Of a stretch of 64,000 bases of DNA, positions 51,739-63,882 are shown one piece after another. The position numbers and the translations under genes are program-made. A model generated the notes under the pieces. That model searched no databases. It saw only the letters and a list, made by a program, of their open reading frames with translations, and was not told where the DNA came from. Numbering within the stretch: position 1 is the first letter of the stretch; the number at the start of each line of letters is the position of its first letter. The stretch is from Auanema rhodensis (Eukaryota; Nematoda; Chromadorea; Rhabditida; Rhabditidae), in contig CAXKVF010000080.1 of NCBI GenBank assembly GCA_964057225.1, positions 248,001 through 312,000 on the forward strand, read 5' to 3'.

Positions 51739-54700
51739 ATGTACACGTGATGTGCACTTGGTATGTAACTCGCTTCACGTGAAAGATAAAGAGATGCGGT
51801 TTTCAAAATTAGATTCCCCATGTCCATATTAGTCTAAAAACAAATTTTTATTGATATTAGTTCATGGTAACCATGACTTTGAAATTTACGTGAACTTTAA
51901 TTTATGCTAATTAAATGTACACGTGATGTGCACTTGGTATGTAACTCGCTTCACGTGAAAGATAAAGAGATGCGGTTTTCAAAATTAGATTCCCCATGTC
52001 CATATTAGTCTAAAAACAAATTTTTATTGATATTGGTTCATGGTAACCATGACTTTGAAATTTACGTGAACTTTAATTTATGCTAATTAAATGTACACGT
52101 GATGTGCACTTGGTATGTAACTCGCTTCACGTGAAAGATAAAGAGATGCGGTTTTCAAAATTAGATTCCCCATGTCCATATTAGTCTAAAAACAAATTTT
52201 TATTGATATTGGTTCATGGTAACCATGACTTTGAAATTTACGTGAACTTTAATTTATGCTAATTAAATGTACACGTGATGTGCACTTGGTATGTAACTCG
52301 CTTCACGTGAAAGATAAAGAGATGCGGTTTTCAAAATTAGATTCCCCATGTCCATATTAGTCTAAAAACAAATTTTTATTGATATTGGTTCATGGTAACC
52401 ATGACTTTGAAATTTACGTGAACTTTAATTTATGCTAATTAAATGTACACGTGATGTGCACTTGGTATGTAACTCGCTTCACGTGAAAGATAAAGAGATG
52501 CGGTTTTCAAAATTAGATTCCCCATGTCCATATTAGTGTAAAAACAAATTTTTATTGATATTAGTTCATGGTAACCATGACTTTGAAATTTACGTGAACT
52601 TTAATTTATGCTAATTAAATGTACAAGTGATGTGCACTTGGTATGTAACTCGCTTCACGTGAAAGATAAAGAGATGCGGTTTTCAAAATTAGATTCCCCA
52701 TGTCCATATTAGTCTAAAAACAAATTTTTATTGATATTGGTGCATGGTAACCATGACTTTGAAATTTACGTGAACTTTAATTTATGCTAATTAAATGTAC
52801 ACGTGATGTGCACTTGGTATGTAACTCGCTTCACGTGAAAGATAAAGAGATGCGGTTTTCACAATTAGATTCCCCATGTCCATATTAGTCTAAAAACAAA
52901 TTTTTATTGATATTGGTGCATGGTAACCATGACTTTGAAATTTACGTGAACTTTAATTTATGCTAATTAAATGTACACGTGATGTGCACTTGGTATGTAA
53001 CTCGCTTCACGTGAAAGATGAAGAGATGCGGTTTTCAAAATTAGATTCCCCATGTCCATATTAGTCTAAAAACAAATTTTTATTGATATTGGTGCATGGT
53101 AACCATGACTTTGAAATTTACGTGAACTTTAATTTATGCTAATTAAATGTACACGTGATGTGCACTTGGTATGTAACTCGCTTCACGTGAAAGATAAAGA
53201 GATGCGGTTTTCAAAATTAGATTCCCCATGTCCATATTAGTCTAAAAACAAATTTTTATTGATATTGGTTCATGGTAACCATGACTTTGAAATTTACGTG
53301 AACTTTAATTTATGCTAATTAAATGTACACGTGATGTGCACTTGGTATGTAACTCGCTTCACGTGAAAGATAAAGAGATGCGGTTTTCAAAATTAGATTC
53401 CCCATGTCCATATTAGTCTAAAAACAAATTTTTATTGATATTGGTTCATGGTAACCATGACTTTGAAATTTACGTGAACTTTAATTTATGCTAATTAAAT
53501 GTACACGTGATGTGCACTTGGTATGTAACTCGCTTCACGTGAAAGATAAAGAGATGCGGTTTTCAAAATTAGATTCCCCATGTCCATATTAGTCTAAAAA
53601 CAAATTTTTATTGATATTGGTTCATGGTAACCATGACTTTGAAATTTACGTGAACTTTAATTTATGCTAATTAAATGTACACGTGATGTGCACTTGGTAT
53701 GTAACTCGCTTCACGTGAAAGATAAAGAGATGCGGTTTTCAAAATTAGATTCCCCATGTCCATATTAGTCTAAAAACAAATTTTTATTGATATTAGTTCA
53801 TGGTAACCATGACTTTGAAATTTACGTGAACTTTAATTTATGCTAATTAAATGTACACGTGATGTGCACTTGGTATGTAACTCGCTTCACGTGAAAGATA
53901 AAGAGATGCGGTTTTCAAAATTAGATTCCCCATGTCCATATTAGTCTAAAAACAAATTTTTATTGATATTGGTTCATGGTAACCATGACTTTGAAATTTA
54001 CGTGAACTTTAATTTATGCTAATTAAATGTACACGTGATGTGCACTTGGTATGTAACTCGCTTCACGTGAAAGATAAAGAGATGCGGTTTTCAAAATTAG
54101 ATTCCCCATGTCCATATTAGTCTAAAAACAAATTTTTATTGATATTAGTTCATGGTAACCATGACTTTGAAATTTACGTGAACTTTAATTTATGCTAATT
54201 AAATGTACACGTGATGTGCACTTGGTATGTAACTCGCTTCACGTGAAAGATAAAGAGATGCGGTTTTCAAAATTAGATTCCCCATGTCCATATTAGTCTA
54301 AAAACAAATTTTTATTGATATTGGTTCATGGTAACCATGACTTTGAAATTTACGTGAACTTTAATTTATGCTAATTAAATGTACACGTGATGTGCACTTG
54401 GTATGTAACTCGCTTCACGTGAAAGATAAAGAGATGCGGTTTTCAAAATTAGATTCCCCATGTCCATATTAGTCTAAAAACAAATTTTTATTGATATTGG
54501 TTCATGGTAACCATGACTTTGAAATTTACGTGAACTTTAATTTATGCTAATTAAATGTACACGTGATGTGCACTTGGTATGTAACTCGCTTCACGTGAAA
54601 GATAAAAAGATGCGGTTTTCAAAATTAGATTCCCCATGTCCATATTAGTCTAAAAACAAATTTTTATTGATATTGGTTCATGGTAACCATGACTTTGAAA

Positions 54701-54906
54701 TTTACGTGAACTTTAATTTATGCTAATTAAATGTACACGTGATGTGCACTTGGTATGTAACTCGCTTCACGTGAAAGATAAAGAAATGCGGTTTTCAAAA
54801 TTAGATTCCCCATGTCCATATTAGTCTAAAAACAAATTTTTATTGATATTGGTTCATGGTAACCATGACTTTGAAATTTACGTGAACTTTAATTTATGCT
54901 AATTAA

Positions 54907-56842
54907 ATGTACACGTGATGTGCACTTGGTATGTAACTCGCTTCACGTGAAAGATAAAGAGATGCGGTTTTCAAAATTAGATTCCCCATGTCCATATTAG
55001 TCTAAAAACAAATTTTTATTGATATTGCTTCATGGTAACCATGACTTTGAAATTTACGTGAACTTTAATTTATGCTAATTAAATGTACACGTGATGTGCA
55101 CTTGGTATGTAACTCGCTTCACGTGAAAGATAAAGAGATGCGGTTTTCAAAATTAGATTCCCCATGTCCATATTACTCTAAAAACAAATTTTTATTGATA
55201 TTGGTTCATGGTAACCATGACTTTGAATTTTACGTGAACTTTAATTTATGCTAATTAAATGTACACGTGATGTGCACTTGGTATGTAACTCGCTTCACGT
55301 GAAAGATAAAGAAATGCGGTTTTCAAAATTAGATTCCCCATGTCCATATTAGTCTAAAAACAAATTTTTATTGATATTGGTTCATGGTAACCATGACTTT
55401 GAAATTTACGTGAACTTTAATTTATGCTAATTAAATGTACACGTGATGTGCACTTGGTATGTAACTCGCTTCACGTGAAAGATAAAGAAATGCGGTTTTC
55501 AAAATTAGATTCCCCATGTCCATATTAGTCTAAAAACAAATTTTTATTGATATTGGTTCATGGTAACCATGACTTTGAAATTTACGTGAACTTTAATTTA
55601 TGCTAATTAAATGTACACGTGATGTGCACTTGGTATGTAACTCGCTTCACGTGAAAGATAAAGAGATGCGGTTTTCAAAATTAGATTCCCCATGTCCATA
55701 TTAGTCTAAAAACAAATTTTTATTGATATTGCTTCATGGTAACCATGACTTTGAAATTTACGTGAACTTTAATTTATGCTAATTAAATGTACACGTGATG
55801 TGCACTTGGTATGTAACTCGCTTCACGTGAAAGATAAAGAGATGCGGTTTTCAAAATTAGATTCCCCATGTCCATATTACTCTAAAAACAAATTTTTATT
55901 GATATTGGTTCATGGTAACCATGACTTTGAATTTTACGTGAACTTTAATTTATGCTAATTAAATGTACACGTGATGTGCACTTGGTATGTAACTCGCTTC
56001 ACGTGAAAGATAAAGAAATGCGGTTTTCAAAATTAGATTCCCCATGTCCATATTAGTCTAAAAACAAATTTTTATTGATATTGGTTCATGGTAACCATGA
56101 CTTTGAAATTTACGTGAACTTTAATTTATGCTAATTAAATGTACACGTGATGTGCACTTGGTATGTAACTCGCTTCACGTGAAAGATAAAGAGATGCGGT
56201 TTTCAAAATTAGATTCCCCATGTCCATATTAGTCTAAAAACAATTTTTTATTGATATTGCTTCATGGTAACCATGACTTTGAAATTTACGTGAACTTTAA
56301 TTTATGCTAATTAAATGTACACGTGATGTGCACTTGGTATGTAACTCGCTTCACGTGAAAGATAAAGAAATGCGGTTTTCAAAATTAGATTCCCCATGTC
56401 CATATTAGTCTAAAAACAATTTTTTATTGATATTGCTTCATGGTAACCATGACTTTGAAATTTACGTGAACTTTAATTTATGCTAATTAAATGTACACGT
56501 GATGTGCACTTGGTATGTAACTCGCTTCACGTGAAAGATAAAGAAATGCGGTTTTCAAAATTAGATTCCCCATGTCCATATTAGTCTAAAAACAAATTTT
56601 TATTGATATTGGTTCATGGTAACCATGACTTTGAAATTTACGTGAACTTTAATTTATGCTAATTAAATGTACACGTGATGTGCACTTGGTATGTAACTCG
56701 CTTCACGTGAAAGATAAAGAGATGCGGTTTTCAAAATTAGATTCCCCATGTCCATATTAGTCTAAAAACAAATTTTTATTGATATTGCTTCATGGTAACC
56801 ATGACTTTGAAATTTACGTGAACTTTAATTTATGCTAATTAA
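54907..56842 (+). repeat. Local short duplications with G55A, G94C and A106T
   Basis: The series B, G94C+A146T A, G55A A starts at 54907 and again at 55611, 704 bp (four monomers) apart. It is followed by two class B monomers with A106T (56139 and 56315), the second also carrying G55A, then G55A A and B. The order suggests repeated unequal exchange among a few monomers at the start of the HOR domain. Confidence 0.65.
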
Positions 56843-58602
56843 ATGTACACGTGATGTGCACTTGGTATGTAACTCGCTTCACGTGAAAGATAAAGAGATG
56901 CGGTTTTCAAAATTAGATTCCCCATGTCCATATTAGTCTAAAAACAAATTTTTATTGATATTGGTTCATGGTAACCATGACTTTGAATTTTACGTGAACT
57001 TTAATTTATGCTAATTAAATGTACACGTGATGTGCACTTGGTATGTAACTCGCTTCACGTGAAAGATAAAGAGATGCGGTTTTCAAAATTAGATTCCCCA
57101 TGTCCATATTAGTCTAAAAACAAATTTTTATTGATATTGGTGCATGGTAACCATGACTTTGAAATTTACGTGAACTTTAGTTTATGCTAATTAAATGTAC
57201 ACGTGATGTGCACTTGGTATGTAACTCGCTTCACGTGAAAGATAAAGAGATGCGGTTTTCAAAATTAGATTCCCCATGTCCATATTAGTCTAAAAACAAA
57301 TTTTTATTGATATTGGTGCATGGTAACCATGACTTTGAAATTTACGTGAACTTTAATTTATGCTAATTAAATGTACACGTGATGTGCACTTGGTATGTAA
57401 CTCGCTTCACGTGAAAGATAAAGAGATGCGGTTTTCAAAATTAGATTCCCCATGTCCATATTAGTCTAAAAACAAATTTTTATTGATATTGGTTCATGGT
57501 AACCATGACTTTGAAATTTACGTGAACTTTAATTTATGCTAATTAAATGTACACGTGATGTGCACTTGGTATGTAACTCGCTTCACGTGAAAGATAAAGA
57601 GATGCGGTTTTCAAAATTAGATTCCCCATGTCCATATTAGTCTAAAAACAAATTTTTATTGATATTGGTTCATGGTAACCATGACTTTGAAATTTACGTG
57701 AACTTTAATTTATGCTAATTAAATGTACACGTGATGTGCACTTGGTATGTAACTCGCTTCACGTGAAAGATAAAGAGATGCGGTTTTCAAAATTAGATTT
57801 CCCATGTCCATATTAGTCTAAAAACAAATTTTTATTGATATTGCTTCATGGTAACCATGACTTTGAAATTTACGTGAACTTTAATTTATGCTAATTAAAT
57901 GTACACGTGATGTGCACTTGGTATGTAACTCGCTTCACGTGAAAGATAAAGAGATGCGGTTTTCAAAATTAGATTCCCCATGTCCATATTAGTCTAAAAA
58001 CAAATTTTTATTGATATTGGTGCATGGTAACCATGACTTTGAAATTTACGTGAACTTTAATTTATGCTAATTAAATGTACACGTGATGTGCACTTGGTAT
58101 GTAACTCGCTTCACGTGAAAGATAAAGAGATGCGGTTTTCAAAATTAGATTCCCCATGTCCATATTAGTCTAAAAACAAATTTTTATTGATATTGCTTCA
58201 TGGTAACCATGACTTTGAAATTTACGTGAACTTTAATTTATGCTAATTAAATGTACACGTGATGTGCACTTGGTATGTAACTCGCTTCACGTGAAAGATA
58301 TAGAGATGCGGTTTTCAAAATTAGATTCCCCATGTCCATATTAGTCTAAAAACAAATTTTTATTGATATTGCTTCATGGTAACCATGACTTTGAAATTTA
58401 CGTGAACTTTAATTTATGCTAATTAAATGTACACGTGATGTGCACTTGGTATGTAACTCGCTTCACGTGAAAGATAAAGAGATGCGGTTTTCAAAATTAG
58501 ATTCCCCATGTCCATATTAGTCTAAAAACAAATTTTTATTGATATTGCTTCATGGTAACCATGACTTTGAAATTTACGTGAACTTTAATTTATGCTAATT
58601 AA
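55787..58602 (+). repeat. Region V HOR, unit 1 (16 monomers, 2816 bp)
   Basis: Begins with the G94C+A146T monomer and contains, in order, G55A A, B, then three extra monomers (56315-56842), A146T A, A162G C, C, A, A, B (with GATTTCCC), C, B, A51T B, B. Relative to units 2 and 3 it has three additional monomers and lacks one class B monomer at the end. Confidence 0.75.
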
Positions 58603-61066
58603 ATGTACACGTGATGTGCACTTGGTATGTAACTCGCTTCACGTGAAAGATAAAGAGATGCGGTTTTCAAAATTAGATTCCCCATGTCCATATTACTCTA
58701 AAAACAAATTTTTATTGATATTGGTTCATGGTAACCATGACTTTGAATTTTACGTGAACTTTAATTTATGCTAATTAAATGTACACGTGATGTGCACTTG
58801 GTATGTAACTCGCTTCACGTGAAAGATAAAGAAATGCGGTTTTCAAAATTAGATTCCCCATGTCCATATTAGTCTAAAAACAAATTTTTATTGATATTGG
58901 TTCATGGTAACCATGACTTTGAAATTTACGTGAACTTTAATTTATGCTAATTAAATGTACACGTGATGTGCACTTGGTATGTAACTCGCTTCACGTGAAA
59001 GATAAAGAGATGCGGTTTTCAAAATTAGATTCCCCATGTCCATATTAGTCTAAAAACAAATTTTTATTGATATTGCTTCATGGTAACCATGACTTTGAAA
59101 TTTACGTGAACTTTAATTTATGCTAATTAAATGTACACGTGATGTGCACTTGGTATGTAACTCGCTTCACGTGAAAGATAAAGAGATGCGGTTTTCAAAA
59201 TTAGATTCCCCATGTCCATATTAGTCTAAAAACAAATTTTTATTGATATTGGTTCATGGTAACCATGACTTTGAATTTTACGTGAACTTTAATTTATGCT
59301 AATTAAATGTACACGTGATGTGCACTTGGTATGTAACTCGCTTCACGTGAAAGATAAAGAGATGCGGTTTTCAAAATTAGATTCCCCATGTCCATATTAG
59401 TCTAAAAACAAATTTTTATTGATATTGGTGCATGGTAACCATGACTTTGAAATTTACGTGAACTTTAGTTTATGCTAATTAAATGTACACGTGATGTGCA
59501 CTTGGTATGTAACTCGCTTCACGTGAAAGATAAAGAGATGCGGTTTTCAAAATTAGATTCCCCATGTCCATATTAGTCTAAAAACAAATTTTTATTGATA
59601 TTGGTGCATGGTAACCATGACTTTGAAATTTACGTGAACTTTAATTTATGCTAATTAAATGTACACGTGATGTGCACTTGGTATGTAACTCGCTTCACGT
59701 GAAAGATAAAGAGATGCGGTTTTCAAAATTAGATTCCCCATGTCCATATTAGTCTAAAAACAAATTTTTATTGATATTGGTTCATGGTAACCATGACTTT
59801 GAAATTTACGTGAACTTTAATTTATGCTAATTAAATGTACACGTGATGTGCACTTGGTATGTAACTCGCTTCACGTGAAAGATAAAGAGATGCGGTTTTC
59901 AAAATTAGATTCCCCATGTCCATATTAGTCTAAAAACAAATTTTTATTGATATTGGTTCATGGTAACCATGACTTTGAAATTTACGTGAACTTTAATTTA
60001 TGCTAATTAAATGTACACGTGATGTGCACTTGGTATGTAACTCGCTTCACGTGAAAGATAAAGAGATGCGGTTTTCAAAATTAGATTCCCCATGTCCATA
60101 TTAGTCTAAAAACAAATTTTTATTGATATTGCTTCATGGTAACCATGACTTTGAAATTTACGTGAACTTTAATTTATGCTAATTAAATGTACACGTGATG
60201 TGCACTTGGTATGTAACTCGCTTCACGTGAAAGATAAAGAGATGCGGTTTTCAAAATTAGATTCCCCATGTCCATATTAGTCTAAAAACAAATTTTTATT
60301 GATATTGGTGCATGGTAACCATGACTTTGAAATTTACGTGAACTTTAATTTATGCTAATTAAATGTACACGTGATGTGCACTTGGTATGTAACTCGCTTC
60401 ACGTGAAAGATAAAGAGATGCGGTTTTCAAAATTAGATTCCCCATGTCCATATTAGTCTAAAAACAAATTTTTATTGATATTGCTTCATGGTAACCATGA
60501 CTTTGAAATTTACGTGAACTTTAATTTATGCTAATTAAATGTACACGTGATGTGCACTTGGTATGTAACTCGCTTCACGTGAAAGATATAGAGATGCGGT
60601 TTTCAAAATTAGATTCCCCATGTCCATATTAGTCTAAAAACAAATTTTTATTGATATTGCTTCATGGTAACCATGACTTTGAAATTTACGTGAACTTTAA
60701 TTTATGCTAATTAAATGTACACGTGATGTGCACTTGGTATGTAACTCGCTTCACGTGAAAGATAAAGAGATGCGGTTTTCAAAATTAGATTCCCCATGTC
60801 CATATTAGTCTAAAAACAAATTTTTATTGATATTGCTTCATGGTAACCATGACTTTGAAATTTACGTGAACTTTAATTTATGCTAATTAAATGTACACGT
60901 GATGTGCACTTGGTATGTAACTCGCTTCACGTGAAAGATAAAGAGATGCGGTTTTCAAAATTAGATTCCCCATGTCCATATTAGTCTAAAAACAAATTTT
61001 TATTGATATTGCTTCATGGTAACCATGACTTTGAAATTTACGTGAACTTTAATTTATGCTAATTAA
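58603..61066 (+). repeat. Region V HOR, unit 2 (14 monomers, 2464 bp)
   Basis: Order: G94C+A146T A, G55A A, B, A146T A, A162G C, C, A, A, B, C, B, A51T B, B, B. Every marker recurs 2464 bp later in unit 3 (for example G94C 58696/61160, A162G 59468/61932, A51T 60589/63053). Confidence 0.85.
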
Positions 61067-63530
61067 ATGTACACGTGATGTGCACTTGGTATGTAACTCG
61101 CTTCACGTGAAAGATAAAGAGATGCGGTTTTCAAAATTAGATTCCCCATGTCCATATTACTCTAAAAACAAATTTTTATTGATATTGGTTCATGGTAACC
61201 ATGACTTTGAATTTTACGTGAACTTTAATTTATGCTAATTAAATGTACACGTGATGTGCACTTGGTATGTAACTCGCTTCACGTGAAAGATAAAGAAATG
61301 CGGTTTTCAAAATTAGATTCCCCATGTCCATATTAGTCTAAAAACAAATTTTTATTGATATTGGTTCATGGTAACCATGACTTTGAAATTTACGTGAACT
61401 TTAATTTATGCTAATTAAATGTACACGTGATGTGCACTTGGTATGTAACTCGCTTCACGTGAAAGATAAAGAGATGCGGTTTTCAAAATTAGATTCCCCA
61501 TGTCCATATTAGTCTAAAAACAAATTTTTATTGATATTGCTTCATGGTAACCATGACTTTGAAATTTACGTGAACTTTAATTTATGCTAATTAAATGTAC
61601 ACGTGATGTGCACTTGGTATGTAACTCGCTTCACGTGAAAGATAAAGAGATGCGGTTTTCAAAATTAGATTCCCCATGTCCATATTAGTCTAAAAACAAA
61701 TTTTTATTGATATTGGTTCATGGTAACCATGACTTTGAATTTTACGTGAACTTTAATTTATGCTAATTAAATGTACACGTGATGTGCACTTGGTATGTAA
61801 CTCGCTTCACGTGAAAGATAAAGAGATGCGGTTTTCAAAATTAGATTCCCCATGTCCATATTAGTCTAAAAACAAATTTTTATTGATATTGGTGCATGGT
61901 AACCATGACTTTGAAATTTACGTGAACTTTAGTTTATGCTAATTAAATGTACACGTGATGTGCACTTGGTATGTAACTCGCTTCACGTGAAAGATAAAGA
62001 GATGCGGTTTTCAAAATTAGATTCCCCATGTCCATATTAGTCTAAAAACAAATTTTTATTGATATTGGTGCATGGTAACCATGACTTTGAAATTTACGTG
62101 AACTTTAATTTATGCTAATTAAATGTACACGTGATGTGCACTTGGTATGTAACTCGCTTCACGTGAAAGATAAAGAGATGCGGTTTTCAAAATTAGATTC
62201 CCCATGTCCATATTAGTCTAAAAACAAATTTTTATTGATATTGGTTCATGGTAACCATGACTTTGAAATTTACGTGAACTTTAATTTATGCTAATTAAAT
62301 GTACACGTGATGTGCACTTGGTATGTAACTCGCTTCACGTGAAAGATAAAGAGATGCGGTTTTCAAAATTAGATTCCCCATGTCCATATTAGTCTAAAAA
62401 CAAATTTTTATTGATATTGGTTCATGGTAACCATGACTTTGAAATTTACGTGAACTTTAATTTATGCTAATTAAATGTACACGTGATGTGCACTTGGTAT
62501 GTAACTCGCTTCACGTGAAAGATAAAGAGATGCGGTTTTCAAAATTAGATTCCCCATGTCCATATTAGTCTAAAAACAAATTTTTATTGATATTGCTTCA
62601 TGGTAACCATGACTTTGAAATTTACGTGAACTTTAATTTATGCTAATTAAATGTACACGTGATGTGCACTTGGTATGTAACTCGCTTCACGTGAAAGATA
62701 AAGAGATGCGGTTTTCAAAATTAGATTCCCCATGTCCATATTAGTCTAAAAACAAATTTTTATTGATATTGGTGCATGGTAACCATGACTTTGAAATTTA
62801 CGTGAACTTTAATTTATGCTAATTAAATGTACACGTGATGTGCACTTGGTATGTAACTCGCTTCACGTGAAAGATAAAGAGATGCGGTTTTCAAAATTAG
62901 ATTCCCCATGTCCATATTAGTCTAAAAACAAATTTTTATTGATATTGCTTCATGGTAACCATGACTTTGAAATTTACGTGAACTTTAATTTATGCTAATT
63001 AAATGTACACGTGATGTGCACTTGGTATGTAACTCGCTTCACGTGAAAGATATAGAGATGCGGTTTTCAAAATTAGATTCCCCATGTCCATATTAGTCTA
63101 AAAACAAATTTTTATTGATATTGCTTCATGGTAACCATGACTTTGAAATTTACGTGAACTTTAATTTATGCTAATTAAATGTACACGTGATGTGCACTTG
63201 GTATGTAACTCGCTTCACTTGAAAGATAAAGAGATGCGGTTTTCAAAATTAGATTCCCCATGTCCATATTAGTCTAAAAACAAATTTTTATTGATATTGC
63301 TTCATGGTAACCATGACTTTGAAATTTACGTGAACTTTAATTTATGCTAATTAAATGTACACGTGATGTGCACTTGGTATGTAACTCGCTTCACGTGAAA
63401 GATAAAGAGATGCGGTTTTCAAAATTAGATTCCCCATGTCCATATTAGTCTAAAAACAAATTTTTATTGATATTGCTTCATGGTAACCATGACTTTGAAA
63501 TTTACGTGAACTTTAATTTATGCTAATTAA
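61067..63530 (+). repeat. Region V HOR, unit 3 (14 monomers, 2464 bp)
   Basis: Repeats unit 2 monomer by monomer. The difference noticed is G41T in the 63179 monomer (TTCACTTGAA), which breaks the palindrome there. After it the array continues with B, C and an A98C partial monomer rather than a fourth G94C-led unit. Confidence 0.85.
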
Positions 63531-63882
63531 ATGTACACGTGATGTGCACTTGGTATGTAACTCGCTTCACGTGAAAGATAAAGAGATGCGGTTTTCAAAA
63601 TTAGATTCCCCATGTCCATATTAGTCTAAAAACAAATTTTTATTGATATTGCTTCATGGTAACCATGACTTTGAAATTTACGTGAACTTTAATTTATGCT
63701 AATTAAATGTACACGTGATGTGCACTTGGTATGTAACTCGCTTCACGTGAAAGATAAAGAGATGCGGTTTTCAAAATTAGATTCCCCATGTCCATATTAG
63801 TCTAAAAACAAATTTTTATTGATATTGGTGCATGGTAACCATGACTTTGAAATTTACGTGAACTTTAATTTATGCTAATTAA

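Larger units (their letters stand above)
35900..54202 (+). repeat. Region IV: domain containing class D monomers
   Basis: Class D (G121A, reading ATTAGTTCATGG) first appears in the monomer at 35900 and last in that at 54027; I found none outside. Associated markers are C8A (CAAGTG) at eight positions, T49G next to C8A in most, and C80T (CCTCATG). Class B is nearly absent, with one copy at 41180. The confined spread suggests this domain expanded from a founder that already carried G121A. Confidence 0.8.

Noticed and set aside
55072-55254. A 60-codon open reading frame, repeated identically at 55776, 58592 and 61056
   Set aside because: It exists only because G94C turns the TAG stop of the usual monomer into TAC. 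It starts in one monomer and ends at the TAA of the next junction, has no start context, no homology I recognise, and appears in just the four G94C monomers. It is a by-product of the satellite.
56139-56490. Indel in the AATTTTTTA tract of two monomers
   Set aside because: The monomers remain 176 bp; it is a substitution (A106T) that lengthens the T run at the expense of the A run.
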